This document shows, in pieces, positions 50,323 to 59,939 of a stretch of DNA of 62,400 nt. The notes beneath the pieces are model-generated. The model worked only from the letters and a program-made list of their open reading frames with translations. It was not told the DNA's origin and ran no database searches. Within the stretch, counting starts at the first letter, position 1; every line of letters starts with the position of its first letter. The translations under genes and the position numbers were made by a program. This DNA is from Bacteroidaceae bacterium (lineage in GTDB: Bacteria > Bacteroidota > Bacteroidia > Bacteroidales > Bacteroidaceae): contig JAFZFO010000030.1 in the NCBI GenBank assembly GCA_017555845.1, positions 1 through 62,400 of the forward strand. The letters run 5' to 3'.

Positions 50323-51871
50323 AGAGCAACTCGCTTATATCGGCCCTTGTCAATGCAATGCGTTTCATTATTCCGCTTGCCACGGAACGCATCTGCTCCA
50401 CATCGGCAGAGGCTATGAAGATATTGTCGGCAAGAGAGCAGTTCATACCGTTCAACGCCGTTGCTATCTGCTCCACCTCAGTCTCATAATCATACCCATC
50501 GGCATTAAAGAGATTGCCTTGTCTACTATTCAGTGCCGCCATCTCACTTGCCGTGTAACGCTCCAGTTCACAACGCACACCGTTGACATACAGGAACTCG
50601 CGGTCACGCATGAGCCTCACCTTCTCGCCATCATTGTAGTTTGTAGCACCAAAAGCCCTGATACGTTGCTTGACAGCATCAGTGGAATCAGTGTACAGAT
50701 GCCCCGACGCGGGAGTACGCTCCGTAATATTCGGCAGACGGTGAAAATCGGAAGCAAAGATATACGTGTTACCTGTGTTGTAGGTACTTAGCCTGTAGTA
50801 GAAATCGTCGAAGAGAATGAGGTTGGCATCCTCGGGGCGCGCCTGCATTTTTGACTCTGCCAACGCTGCAGCAGCACGTTTCAGTCGCACAGCCTTTTCA
50901 ACACGTTGCTGCAACAAGGCATGGCGTCTGTTCACGGCTGCAAACAATGAATCAATTACAGCCTCACGCACTACCCCGCACTCGGCAGGCTCATTCCAAA
51001 GGCAATATGCCAGCACTGCAATATCCGACAGGTTGGCAACACTGCGCCCGTGCACAAAAGCCGATGCACGCAAAAGGTTCACAGCCTTTTTCCAACGGCG
51101 GTCACTCACATATATGCCGTAGACTGCCCCGCTCTCCTTGTCCGTGATGTTCCTCAACCGCTCACGTATGTAAAGGATACTCTCCTTGACGCTATCATCT
51201 ACCCCAACCGCAGCAATCTCTTTTCGCCAGCTGTCATATTCGGCAGCAGTTATCTGCAATTGCTCCGTTTTTGCAGGACTGTACACCTCATCGGTATCAA
51301 AAATCATCGAGAAGAAGGCATTGTTGTCCTTGACGCCATGTGATATATAACGCACAAGGAACCTGTCCCACAGGGCATCGAGTCCCTCACCCTCGGCAGG
51401 CAGTTCATTACTTGCTGCTACAAGCAGTTTAAGAGGAAGCGCCACCTCGCTGTTGCCATTGCGGAAGATCTTTTCATTGAGCGCCGTGAGCAAGGTGTTC
51501 TGTATCGCCGGCCCAGCCTTCCATATCTCATCCAGAAAGACCACATCGGCAGTTGGCAGATAGCCGTCAATGACACGCTCGTATGTATCGTTCTCCTTGA
51601 GCCTGCTGATGCTTACCGGGCCGAATATGTCATCGGGAGTACTGAAACGCGACATGAGATACTCGAACGAGCGCGCACCGGCAAAGGCATCCTTCAGCCT
51701 ACGAGCCACCATACTCTTTGCCACTCCCGGAGGGCCAAGAAGAATCATACTCTCACCAGCCAACGCTGCCAACATCCCCAACCGCAGTTCGGTTTCCTTC
51801 TCATACACCCCACGGCCTATCTCGCCAAGCAAAGCCAAAATTCTCTCCCTTATACCCATTTTTGCACTCAT
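50315..51871 (-). CDS. MoxR-type AAA+ ATPase, RavA-like
   Basis: A chaperone-like ATPase, cytoplasmic. The 518-residue product has Walker A GPPGVAKS at about 46-53, the MoxR-type substrate loop FSTPDDIFGPVSI, Walker B VVFLDEIWKAG, sensor 1 VAASNELP and an arginine-finger region near LWDRFLVRY. After the ATPase core come about 250 residues resembling the RavA LARA/triple-helix part, with an N-rich linker. Start at the first of two close Met codons. Minus-strand promoter immediately upstream. Confidence 0.88.
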   Translation of the reverse strand: MSAKMGIRERILALLGEIGRGVYEKETELRLGMLAALAGESMILLGPPGVAKSMVARRLKDAFAGARSFEYLMSRFSTPDDIFGPVSISRLKENDTYERVIDGYLPTADVVFLDEIWKAGPAIQNTLLTALNEKIFRNGNSEVALPLKLLVAASNELPAEGEGLDALWDRFLVRYISHGVKDNNAFFSMIFDTDEVYSPAKTEQLQITAAEYDSWRKEIAAVGVDDSVKESILYIRERLRNITDKESGAVYGIYVSDRRWKKAVNLLRASAFVHGRSVANLSDIAVLAYCLWNEPAECGVVREAVIDSLFAAVNRRHALLQQRVEKAVRLKRAAAALAESKMQARPEDANLILFDDFYYRLSTYNTGNTYIFASDFHRLPNITERTPASGHLYTDSTDAVKQRIRAFGATNYNDGEKVRLMRDREFLYVNGVRCELERYTASEMAALNSRQGNLFNADGYDYETEVEQIATALNGMNCSLADNIFIASADVEQMRSVASGIMKRIALTRADISELLYD

Positions 51872-51878
51872 ATTTATG

Positions 51879-51908
51879 CGAAGATAGAAATAATCTGCAC
51901 AAAATCAA
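51879..51908 (-). promoter_or_regulatory. Promoter of the RavA/ViaA-like operon
   Basis: On the minus strand: -33 TTG (51906-51908), 19-base spacer and -7 TATCTTCG (51879-51886), only 7 bases before the ATG at 51871, so the transcript would be nearly leaderless or the true start lies slightly downstream. Confidence 0.5.
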
Positions 51909-51970
51909 ACGGTGCACCAATGCGGGAGTTACAAAAAGCACCTCTTATATAAAAATAAGCATAATTTATT

Positions 51971-52000
51971 TTGCCAACAATTCGGTTTGCACTATTTTTG
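51971..52000 (+). promoter_or_regulatory. Promoter of pta-ackA
   Basis: -33 TTG (51971-51973), 19-base spacer, -7 TATTTTTG (51993-52000), 74 bases before the pta ATG. One of the best promoter matches in the window. Confidence 0.65.
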
Positions 52001-52074
52001 TACTATAGTATGCCTGCGTGATAACACTCCACAGACAGAAAAGACGAAACTTTACAAATTAAAACAAATACACT

Positions 52075-53085
52075 ATGGATGTTATTAAGAATTTGATTGA
52101 GCGCGCTCAGCAGAACAAGCAGCGCATCGTTCTCCCCGAGGGTACAGAGGAGCGTACATTGAAAGCAGCCGACAAAGCAGTTGCCGATGGCATTGCCGAG
52201 ATCATTCTCCTTGGCAACAAGGAAGAGATTCTCTCTTTGGCACAGCAGCACGGTCTTGCAAACATTGAGAAGGCTACAATCATCGATCCTTGCAACAACC
52301 CAGATGCAGAGAAGTATGCGAACTTGCTTTTTGAGTTGCGTAAGGCAAAGGGCATGACAATGGAGGATGCACAGAAACTCGTTTGCAACCCATTGTATCT
52401 TGGCTGCCTCATCATCAAGAACGGCGATGCCGACGGTCAGGTAGCAGGTGCACTCAACACTACAGGTAATGTATTGCGTCCTGCATTGCAGATCATCAAG
52501 ACAACTCCGGGTATCAGCTGCGTAAGCGGTGCCATGATGCTCATCACAAACGCTAAGGAGTATGGCGAGGACGGCGTTCTCTTTGTTGCCGACGTTGCGG
52601 TTACTCCACAGCCAGATGCAAACCAGCTCTCACAGATTGCAGTATGTACAGCACAGACAGCAAAGGCTATCGCAGGCTTTGAGGAGCCACGCGTTGCAAT
52701 GCTCAGTTTCTCTACAAAGGGTTCTGCAAAGCACGAGATGGTAGACAAGGTTGTTGAGGCTACAAAGCTTGCACACGAGCTTGATCCAGAACTTTCAATT
52801 GACGGCGAGTTGCAGGCCGACGCTGCACTTGTTCCATTCGTAGGACAGAGTAAGGCTCCAGGCTCAAAGGTTGCCGGCAAGGCAAACGTTCTCGTATTCC
52901 CTGACCTTGGCGCTGGTAACATCGGTTACAAGCTCGTTCAGCGTTTGGGTAATGCCGAGGCTATCGGTCCCGTACTCCAGGGTATCGCACGTCCTGTAAA
53001 CGACCTTTCACGCGGTTGTTCAATCGAGGATGTATACATGATGATAGCAATCACAGCCAACCAGGCAATTGCAGCTAAGAAGTAA
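52075..53085 (+). CDS. pta: Phosphate acetyltransferase
   Basis: Interconverts acetyl-CoA and acetyl phosphate. The 336-residue product is the short form, consisting only of the catalytic PTA_PTB domain: start RAQQNKQRIVLPEGTEERTL, then SGAMMLI, PQPDANQLSQIAVCTAQTAK, FSTKGSAKHEMVDKV and LVFPDLGAGNIGYKLVQRL in the family order. The codon choice is more biased than in neighbouring accessory genes, as expected of a highly expressed gene. ackA follows after 32 bases. Confidence 0.97.
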   Translation: MDVIKNLIERAQQNKQRIVLPEGTEERTLKAADKAVADGIAEIILLGNKEEILSLAQQHGLANIEKATIIDPCNNPDAEKYANLLFELRKAKGMTMEDAQKLVCNPLYLGCLIIKNGDADGQVAGALNTTGNVLRPALQIIKTTPGISCVSGAMMLITNAKEYGEDGVLFVADVAVTPQPDANQLSQIAVCTAQTAKAIAGFEEPRVAMLSFSTKGSAKHEMVDKVVEATKLAHELDPELSIDGELQADAALVPFVGQSKAPGSKVAGKANVLVFPDLGAGNIGYKLVQRLGNAEAIGPVLQGIARPVNDLSRGCSIEDVYMMIAITANQAIAAKK

Positions 53086-53117
53086 TTCAGGTAACAAACT
53101 AATAAAGACACAAAAAA

Positions 53118-54323
53118 ATGAAGATTCTTGTATTGAACTGCGGAAGTTCATCAATCAAATATCAGCTCATTGACATTGAGTCAAAGGACGTTATTGCAAA
53201 GGGTGGTATCGAGAAGATTGGTCTCGAGGGTTCATTCATCAAGTTCAACCTCCCCAACGGCGAGAAGGAGACTATCTTCGCTTCAATTCCAGAGCACACT
53301 ATCGGTGTACGCCTCATTTTCGACATCTTGACAAGCGAGAAGTTCGGCGCCATCGGTTCTATCGATGAGATTGATGCCGTTGGTCACCGCATGGTACACG
53401 GTGGTGAGAAGTTCAGCGCTTCTACACTGCTTACCGATGAGGTTCTCGAGGTATTCGAGGCTTGCAACGACCTTGCTCCACTCCACAACCCAGCAAACCT
53501 CAAGGGTGTAAACGCTGTCAAGGAGGTAGCTCCTGAGATGCCACAGGTTGGTGTATTCGACACAGCTTTCCACCAGACTATGCCTGACTATGCATACATG
53601 TACGCTCTCCCATACGAGCTTTATGAGCAGTATGGCGTACGCCGCTACGGTTTCCACGGAACATCACACCGTTACATCACAAAGCGTGCGTTGGAGATGT
53701 TGAACATGCCTGCAGAGGGCAGCAAGATCATCACTTGCCACATTGGTAACGGTGCTTCAATCGCAGCTGTGAAGGATGGCAAGAGCGTTGATACCTCAAT
53801 GGGTATGACTCCACTTGCAGGTCTCATGATGGGTACACGCAGTGGCGATGTTGACCCGGGAATCTTCCCATACGTTATGGAGAAGACAGGTCTTGACATG
53901 CAGGGTATGATCGACATGCTCAACAAGAAGTCAGGTGTAGCAGGTATCACAGGCATTTCATCGGACATGCGTGAGGTTAAGGCTGCTGCCGACGAGGGCA
54001 ACAAGCGTGCTCAGCTTTCAAACACAATGAACTTCTACCGCATCAAGAAGTACATCGGTGCCTACGCTGCAGCCATGGGCGGTGTTGATGTAATCATCTT
54101 CGCAGGTGGTGTAGGTGAGAACCAGCAGGATTGCCGTGAGGCAGCACTCGAGGGCCTTGAGTTCCTTGGTGTTGAGCTCGACAAGGAGGTAAACAACAAG
54201 ATGCGTGGCGAAGAGGCTGTACTCTCAACTCCAAATTCAAAGGTTAAGGTATTGCTTATCCCAACAGATGAGGAAATGATGATTGCAAGCGACACTTACG
54301 AGATCGTAAAGAACTTGAAGTAA
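53118..54323 (+). CDS. ackA: Acetate kinase
   Basis: Makes ATP and acetate from acetyl phosphate, completing the fermentative pathway with Pta. The 401-residue product starts MKILVLNCGSSSIKYQLIDI (N-terminal phosphate-binding motif), has the acetate-kinase signature RYGFHGTSHRYI, MGMTPLAGLMMGTRSGDVDP and IFAGGVGENQ. Full length; ends at a strong terminator. Confidence 0.97.
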   Translation: MKILVLNCGSSSIKYQLIDIESKDVIAKGGIEKIGLEGSFIKFNLPNGEKETIFASIPEHTIGVRLIFDILTSEKFGAIGSIDEIDAVGHRMVHGGEKFSASTLLTDEVLEVFEACNDLAPLHNPANLKGVNAVKEVAPEMPQVGVFDTAFHQTMPDYAYMYALPYELYEQYGVRRYGFHGTSHRYITKRALEMLNMPAEGSKIITCHIGNGASIAAVKDGKSVDTSMGMTPLAGLMMGTRSGDVDPGIFPYVMEKTGLDMQGMIDMLNKKSGVAGITGISSDMREVKAAADEGNKRAQLSNTMNFYRIKKYIGAYAAAMGGVDVIIFAGGVGENQQDCREAALEGLEFLGVELDKEVNNKMRGEEAVLSTPNSKVKVLLIPTDEEMMIASDTYEIVKNLK

Positions 54324-54342
54324 TTCTCAAGCCAATAACATA

Positions 54343-54376
54343 AAAATCAGCCTTTCTGTAAAGAAAGGCTGATTTT
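54343..54376. terminator. Terminator of pta-ackA (and of the facing lipoprotein gene)
   Basis: A perfect 15-base-pair hairpin, AAAATCAGCCTTTCT (54343-54357) with 54362-54376, loop GTAA, A and T runs on both flanks. Confidence 0.9.
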
Positions 54377-54394
54377 ATTATAAGTATATCCACT

Positions 54395-55237
54395 TCACTC
54401 AACCACTGCCGATGAACGCGCCTCGCTTCTCTTAAGGAAGTCAAGCATATAACGGGCCTCATCGAGCATCTCTTCAACTGTCTTCACAGCCTTGATGGCC
54501 TGCGACAATTCAAATACAGTACGTATGGCATCAGCATCGGCAGCACGCAATGTATAATTTACCTTTCCGTTTGCACCGGACAGTTCAACCTCAATTGTTC
54601 CTTGGGTAGCCACTACAAAATCCACAAGGCCACCATCCTCGCCATACCTGTAGTCACGGCGCTCATTGTTCACCCCCAGATCCTTGAAAGTCCTCTCAAG
54701 GAAAGGCTTGTCACAAGAGACATAAGTATCACCCATAGAGAGTTTCACAGTCTTGTGCTTGATGCTCTTGCCACGATAGAAAGATGTCAGATACATTGTA
54801 CCGTCTTCGTATACACTGGCACGCAGGAAGTTGTTGAATGCGTTCAGCGCAATAGCCTGCGAAGGCGCTGTGTAATAACCCTTCTCGTGGTAGCGCTTAT
54901 CCTTGGTAAAGTCAAAACCGACTGCCATTGAGTCACGCACGGCAATGAGCGACTGCAGCTCCTCCTCAAAGTAAACCACATTGCGTTCATTCTCCTTTAT
55001 CATAGCTTCACGGCGCAGCTTCTCGGCCTCGCGTAGTGCCTTGTAAGCCTTTGGCGATACAATCTTTATACTGTCGAGCAGAACACGCGCATTGTTGTAC
55101 TTGCCGTTCTCATATTCAATGCGGGCACGTGACAAGAGCTCATCGGCCGGATCCTCAACCTTTGATACACACGAGACAATGAAAAGCGCCACAATGGCCA
55201 ATAGTGCAGTTTTACCGTTTTTTATAAAATTCCCCAT
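54395..55237 (-). CDS. Lipoprotein of unknown function
   Basis: The 280-residue product has a lipobox (LFIVSC) and a helical segment with TPR-like pattern (LLSRARIEYENGKYNNARVL), then a Lys/Glu-rich coiled-coil-like helix (KAYKALREAEKLRREAMIKE NERN), and a beta-rich domain ending in a long helix. I do not recognise the family; similar lipoproteins occur in Bacteroidales. It faces ackA and sits alone. Envelope location is the only safe inference. Confidence 0.75.
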   Translation of the reverse strand: MGNFIKNGKTALLAIVALFIVSCVSKVEDPADELLSRARIEYENGKYNNARVLLDSIKIVSPKAYKALREAEKLRREAMIKENERNVVYFEEELQSLIAVRDSMAVGFDFTKDKRYHEKGYYTAPSQAIALNAFNNFLRASVYEDGTMYLTSFYRGKSIKHKTVKLSMGDTYVSCDKPFLERTFKDLGVNNERRDYRYGEDGGLVDFVVATQGTIEVELSGANGKVNYTLRAADADAIRTVFELSQAIKAVKTVEEMLDEARYMLDFLKRSEARSSAVVE

Positions 55238-55257
55238 AATTGTGATTCAAGTTTCCA

Positions 55258-55265
55258 CAAAAGTA
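55258..55265 (-). promoter_or_regulatory. Candidate -7 box for the lipoprotein gene
   Basis: TACTTTTG on the minus strand, a full TAnnTTTG match, 20 bases before the ATG at 55237. Confidence 0.45.
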
Positions 55266-55400
55266 GCATTAATAATCGTTATTCGCAGCATAGTGCGATT
55301 TTTTTTGCCCATCACGGCATTTATTGTACAGTTTTAACGGGTATCGTTTTATTTATAATGTCAAATTGAGTATCTTTACAAGCACAAAATTGATACAACG

Positions 55401-56837
55401 ATGTATAAGCCAACAAGAGAAGAACTTTGCAGACTGCTTGACACCCCAATATTCCGCAAGATTTCGGAAACGGCCGATGAGTTAGGCGTGGAATGCTATG
55501 TCGTTGGCGGATATGTACGCGATATATTCCTTGAGCGCCCATCGACCGACATTGACGTGGTTGTTGTTGGCAAGGGCATAGAGATGGCACGCGCCTTCAG
55601 CAAGAAACTGGGCAAAGGAGCACACCTTGCCGTATATGCGAACTTCGGTACCGCACAGGTAAAATACAAGGAGCACGAGATAGAATTCGTTGGTGCACGC
55701 AAGGAGAGCTACAGCCACGACTCACGCAACCCTATTGTTGAGGACGGCACACTCGAGGACGACCAGAACCGCCGTGACTTCACCATCAACGCAATGGCAA
55801 TATGCCTCAATGCACACCGCTTTGGCGAGCTTGTCGACCCATTTGACGGAATGCTTGACCTTGAGGACCGCATAATCAGCACACCATTGGAGCCCGGCAT
55901 AACATTCAGCGACGACCCGTTGCGCATGATGCGTTGCATACGTTTTGCAACACAGCTCAACTTCCATATAGAGGAGGAGACTTTCCAGGCCCTTTGCGAC
56001 AATAAGGAGCGTATAAAGATAATCTCACGCGAGAGAATCAATGACGAGCTGAACAAGATACTTCTCTCACCCGTACCATCAAAAGGATTCATTGAGCTCG
56101 ACCGTTGCGGACTGCTCGAAATCATCTTCCCACAGCTTGCAGCAATGCAGGGCGTTGAGACACGCAACGGCTACAGCCACAAAGAGATGTTCTACCACAC
56201 CCTCGAGGTGCTCGACAACATCGCAAAGCACACCAATGACCTATGGCTCCGTTGGGCAGCACTGCTGCACGATATAGGCAAGCCCAAGACAAAGCGTTGG
56301 GACCCGATACTGAAGTGGACTTTCCACAACCACAACATCGTTGGCGAGAAGATGGTATTAAAGCTGTTCCGCGAATACAAGATGCCGCAGAACGAGAAGA
56401 TGCGCTACGTAGCCAAGCTCGTGTCACTGCACATGCGCCCCATAGCCATTGCCGACGATGAGGTTACAGACTCTGCCGTACGACGCCTGCTTTTTGATGC
56501 CGGCGATGACATTGATGACCTGATGATACTCTGCGAAGCCGATATCACATCAAAGAACGAGGTACGCAAGAAGCAGTTCCTCAACAACTTCCAGATTGTA
56601 CGCCAGAAGCTCAAGGACATTGAGGAGAAAGACCGCATACGCAATTTCCAGCCACCGGTAAACGGCGAGGAGATCATGCAGATATTCGGTTTGGGACCAT
56701 GCGCCGAGATTGGAAAGCTCAAGAGCGCCGTAAAGGACGCCATACTTGACGGGGTAATCCCCAACGAACATGATGCCGCACTGCAATACATACTTGATTG
56801 TGCTGCAAAATTGGGACTCACACCATGCAACAACTGA
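55401..56837 (+). CDS. CCA-adding tRNA nucleotidyltransferase with HD domain
   Basis: Adds or repairs the 3' CCA of tRNAs, needed here because the two tRNA genes seen lack it. The 478-residue product has the nucleotidyltransferase motif VVGGYVRDIFLERPSTDIDV (residues 35-54), the RRDFTINAMA and RFATQLNFHIEEET segments, and a C-terminal HD domain (H in KEMFYHTLEVLDN, HDIGKPKT). Cytoplasmic. Its end overlaps the upstream part of the TolC-like frame; the chosen TolC start follows by 5 bases. Confidence 0.95.
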   Translation: MYKPTREELCRLLDTPIFRKISETADELGVECYVVGGYVRDIFLERPSTDIDVVVVGKGIEMARAFSKKLGKGAHLAVYANFGTAQVKYKEHEIEFVGARKESYSHDSRNPIVEDGTLEDDQNRRDFTINAMAICLNAHRFGELVDPFDGMLDLEDRIISTPLEPGITFSDDPLRMMRCIRFATQLNFHIEEETFQALCDNKERIKIISRERINDELNKILLSPVPSKGFIELDRCGLLEIIFPQLAAMQGVETRNGYSHKEMFYHTLEVLDNIAKHTNDLWLRWAALLHDIGKPKTKRWDPILKWTFHNHNIVGEKMVLKLFREYKMPQNEKMRYVAKLVSLHMRPIAIADDEVTDSAVRRLLFDAGDDIDDLMILCEADITSKNEVRKKQFLNNFQIVRQKLKDIEEKDRIRNFQPPVNGEEIMQIFGLGPCAEIGKLKSAVKDAILDGVIPNEHDAALQYILDCAAKLGLTPCNN

Positions 56838-56842
56838 CAACC

Positions 56843-58081
56843 ATGAAAAGAATTCTCTATACACTAACCTTGGCATTGCTGTTCACTACAGCAACGGCAC
56901 AGGAGATCTCATACGGCGAATATATGGAGCGAGTGATGAACAACAACATCGCCCTTACAGCCAAAAGAATGGATATTGAGATTGCCGATGCCGCAGTAAC
57001 CGGCAGCCAAGTATACAACGACCCGAGCATAGCCCTCGCATACACCAACAACGAGGACTGGAGCAAAGGCCTTGGACAGGGCATTGAACTTGAATTGGGC
57101 AAGACATTCACATTCGGTGTGCGCCGTAGCCGCATTGACCTTGCCGAGAGCGAGCGCGCACAGGCCGTTGCACTGTTGGAGGAGTATATGCGCAATTTCC
57201 GTGCCGACGCCACCATCGCCTTCCTTGAGCACCTGCGTGCAGGAATGCTGCTTGATGAGGCGACAGAAATATACAGTGACCTCAGCGAGGTTACTGCGAA
57301 CGACAGTTTGCGTTACCAGCGTGGCGACATCGCACACAGCGACTGGCTCGAGAGCCGCATGGCACAGGGAGTGGCAAAGAATGCAATGCTGGCAGCCGAG
57401 GCCGGACTGCGCAACACAGCCATAAAGTTGGGTTACTACATGGGCAATATGGAGAATGCCGAGAACCTTAAGGGTACAGGAACATTGGAAATCTCAAACC
57501 AAGCTGCAGATCTTGAGCACTACACAACCACAGCTTTGGAACACCGTGCAGATCTTGTCGTTGCACTCAGCAATGCCGACATTGCCGTTGCAGCCCAAAA
57601 GTTCAACAAGGCACAGCGCCGCCCCGAACTGGATGTAGTGCTTGGAGCGACATACAACATCGCCGATCCCAATTTCACAACCATAAAGGCAGGTGTTGCC
57701 ATGCCACTGAAGTTCTCTAATCTGAACAAAGGCGCACGCCTGATGGATGAACTCCTTGTCAAACAGGCAAATGTTGAAATAGAGGAGGCATGCCTGATGG
57801 TAACTGCCGAGGTAATGCAGGCATACAACAATTTCAAATATGCCGACAGGCAGAGCGAGACATTCTCGGGCGCAATGTTGGGCGACATGGAAAAGGTTGT
57901 AGAGAGCAAGAGAAAAGCCTACGAAATGGGCGAAATCCCATTCCTTGACTACCTTATTGTACAGCGTAACGAGAACGAGATGCGCGGAGAGTATATCGAC
58001 GCCCTCTTTGGCAAGGCAGTAGCCTGGGTTGAGCTGCAACGTTCAATAGGCATAGAACTCAAGTTCAGAACCGGAGAATAA
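56843..58081 (+). CDS. TolC-family outer-membrane efflux protein
   Basis: Outer-membrane exit channel for an export pump. The 412-residue product has a signal peptide (MKRILYTLTLALLFTTATAQ), then long coiled-coil-like helices (NNNIALTAKRMDIEIADAAV, ALEHRADLVVALSNADIAVA) in two halves, as in the OEP family. The start at 56843 is preferred over ATG at 56825 because it begins the signal peptide. No adaptor or pump gene adjoins it; an RND adaptor gene begins 4 kb away at 62165. Confidence 0.88.
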   Translation: MKRILYTLTLALLFTTATAQEISYGEYMERVMNNNIALTAKRMDIEIADAAVTGSQVYNDPSIALAYTNNEDWSKGLGQGIELELGKTFTFGVRRSRIDLAESERAQAVALLEEYMRNFRADATIAFLEHLRAGMLLDEATEIYSDLSEVTANDSLRYQRGDIAHSDWLESRMAQGVAKNAMLAAEAGLRNTAIKLGYYMGNMENAENLKGTGTLEISNQAADLEHYTTTALEHRADLVVALSNADIAVAAQKFNKAQRRPELDVVLGATYNIADPNFTTIKAGVAMPLKFSNLNKGARLMDELLVKQANVEIEEACLMVTAEVMQAYNNFKYADRQSETFSGAMLGDMEKVVESKRKAYEMGEIPFLDYLIVQRNENEMRGEYIDALFGKAVAWVELQRSIGIELKFRTGE

Positions 58082-58105
58082 GCAGACAGATATTACAGAT
58101 ACGAC

Positions 58106-58138
58106 AAGCGCGGCATCAGATTGATGCCGCGCTTTGTT
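58106..58138. terminator. Terminator between the TolC-like and lpxH genes
   Basis: A perfect 13-base-pair stem, AAGCGCGGCATCA and TGATGCCGCGCTT, loop GAT, followed by TGTTT; the lpxH stop overlaps its end. Confidence 0.88.
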
Positions 58139-58902
58139 TATAGATCCTTGCTCTCGCCTTCTATAAAGTATTTACGCTCTATAGTCTTGCCGTCGAGAAC
58201 TACGTAGGCAAATGTCGATATCCAGTCGCCAAGGAATATGCAGCGTGACTTCTCGCCCAATGGCATATCGATATCTATGTGGCGATGGCCGAAGATGAAA
58301 CAATCAACCGACTCGTGCGTTTCAAGATATTTGTTTGCAAAGACTATACAATCCTCCTTTTCGGCACCAAGGAACGGGGTATCTCCTTTGACCTTATGCT
58401 TGACCATGCTGTATTGGGACCACTTGTGCCCCATCCAAAGACTCCAACGTGGATGCAGCATAGAGAAAGCCCAACGGGTCAAACGGCCACGGAACATTGC
58501 ACGCAGTACCTTATATCCACGTTGCCTTGAGAATTCATCGCCATGTGCAAGGAATATCTCGTTGCCATATAGCTCCACAAGGCAAGGCTCGCGGTGTATT
58601 GTCATGCCGCACTCCTTCTCCAGATAGTCAAGACACCACTGGTCGTGATTGCCTGTAAAGAAATGCACCTCCACTCCCCTGTCGGTCAGCTCGGAGATTT
58701 TTCCGAGAAAACGTGTAAAACCTTTGGGAACCACATAGCGGTGCTCGTACCAGAAGTCGAACACATCGCCAAGCAGATAGACTGCAGCAGCCTCATTCTT
58801 TATCTTGTCCAGAAACGAGACCACGCGGCGCTCATGGGTACGGCGGTGCTCAATGGCCCACGAACCAAGATGCACATCGGAGAGGAAATATATCTTTTTC
58901 AT
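58138..58902 (-). CDS. lpxH: UDP-2,3-diacylglucosamine diphosphatase (LpxH)
   Basis: Cleaves UDP-diacylglucosamine to lipid X in lipid A synthesis at the inner membrane. The 254-residue product has the metallophosphoesterase motifs SDVHLGS, GDVFDFW, TGNHDQW and HGD plus FGHRHID, and the LpxH-type helical insert. Last gene of the minus-strand glycosyltransferase-radC-DUF59-lpxH run. Confidence 0.92.
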   Translation of the reverse strand: MKKIYFLSDVHLGSWAIEHRRTHERRVVSFLDKIKNEAAAVYLLGDVFDFWYEHRYVVPKGFTRFLGKISELTDRGVEVHFFTGNHDQWCLDYLEKECGMTIHREPCLVELYGNEIFLAHGDEFSRQRGYKVLRAMFRGRLTRWAFSMLHPRWSLWMGHKWSQYSMVKHKVKGDTPFLGAEKEDCIVFANKYLETHESVDCFIFGHRHIDIDMPLGEKSRCIFLGDWISTFAYVVLDGKTIERKYFIEGESKDL

Positions 58903-58915
58903 AACATAATGCTTC

Positions 58916-59227
58916 TTATAGCAAGCCCAGCTCGAGCTTTGCCTCCTCGGTCATTAGCTCCTGGCTCCATTCGGGCTCAAAGACAAGGTTCAGATTCAAG
59001 GCCTTGACACCCTCAATTGACTCCACCTTCATTCTCACGTCCTCCATCATAAAGTCGGCAGCAGGACAGGTGGGCGCAGTCAATGTCATGTCTATATCCA
59101 CCACGAACTCATCACTTACCTCAATGCGGTAGATAAGTCCAAGGTCATATATGTTGACAGGTATTTCAGGGTCATACACTGTCTTAATCATTTCAACGAT
59201 TTTCTCTTCTATTTCAAACTTTTCCAT
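58916..59227 (-). CDS. DUF59/MIP18-family iron-sulfur assembly protein
   Basis: The 103-residue product starts MEKFEIEEKIVEMIKTVYDP and has the family hallmarks DPEIPVNIYDLGLIY and DMTLTAPTCPAADF, with a Cys in the TxPxCP motif expected to handle Fe-S clusters. Small cytoplasmic protein. A frame extends to 59281, but the ATG at 59227 gives the family length and would not overlap radC. It lies 13 bases before lpxH and 16 after radC. Confidence 0.9.
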   Translation of the reverse strand: MEKFEIEEKIVEMIKTVYDPEIPVNIYDLGLIYRIEVSDEFVVDIDMTLTAPTCPAADFMMEDVRMKVESIEGVKALNLNLVFEPEWSQELMTEEAKLELGLL

Positions 59228-59243
59228 ATCATCATCTCTTTTT

Positions 59244-59939
59244 TCAGAGGCGAGCCTCATCGTTATAACTGAAATATGCACCGTCCGTAATCACAATGTG
59301 GTCGAGCAGACGTATATTCATAACCCTGCATGCTTGGGCAAGGTTTTCAGTGAGTTTGTCATCCTCGCGGCTTGGCTTTATGTTGCCCGACGGATGATTG
59401 TGGCACAAAGCAATCGTTGTGGCACGTTTCATCAGAGCCTCACGCATTACCAGGCGTATATCGACAACCGTTGCCGTGAGACCACCCGTACCAATTAGAA
59501 CATGGTCAATCACGCGGTTCATCCTGTTGAGCAGCATCACATAACAGCGTTCCACTGGGGAATCACAAAGTATCGGGTGGAAATAGCGGTAAAGGTCGTG
59601 CGACGATGTAATGCAGGGTTGCTCGCCCTCATTACCCTCGCGACGCTTCCATAGCTCGCAGGCAGCGACAATGGTAATGGCCTTCGCCGGACCTATGCCC
59701 CTGAAGGTACAAAGGTCATCGACCGACAGTTTTGCCAGTTCCGAAATTCTGTTTCCGCAGGATTCAAGAACACGTTTCATGAGGTCGACAGCACTCTCCT
59801 CGTCGTTACCCGAGCCCACAAGAATTGCCAACAACTCCGACTTGCTGAGTGTCGAAATGCCGTTCTTGATAGCCTTCTCGCGCGGACGGTCGTCTACAGC
59901 CCACTCCTTTATGCTCTTTTTCTGCTTACCCTCTGTCAT
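59244..59939 (-). CDS. radC: RadC family JAB/MPN protein
   Basis: The 231-residue product has an N-terminal helix-hairpin-helix region (FRGIGPAKAITIVA) and the MPN+/JAB metal motif ALCHNHPSGNIKPSREDD at about 178-194 (His 180 and 182, Asp near 193). Named for a DNA-repair link now disputed; the chemical role is not known. Overlaps the glycosyltransferase gene stop by one base and precedes DUF59 by 16 bases. Confidence 0.93.
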   Translation of the reverse strand: MTEGKQKKSIKEWAVDDRPREKAIKNGISTLSKSELLAILVGSGNDEESAVDLMKRVLESCGNRISELAKLSVDDLCTFRGIGPAKAITIVAACELWKRREGNEGEQPCITSSHDLYRYFHPILCDSPVERCYVMLLNRMNRVIDHVLIGTGGLTATVVDIRLVMREALMKRATTIALCHNHPSGNIKPSREDDKLTENLAQACRVMNIRLLDHIVITDGAYFSYNDEARL

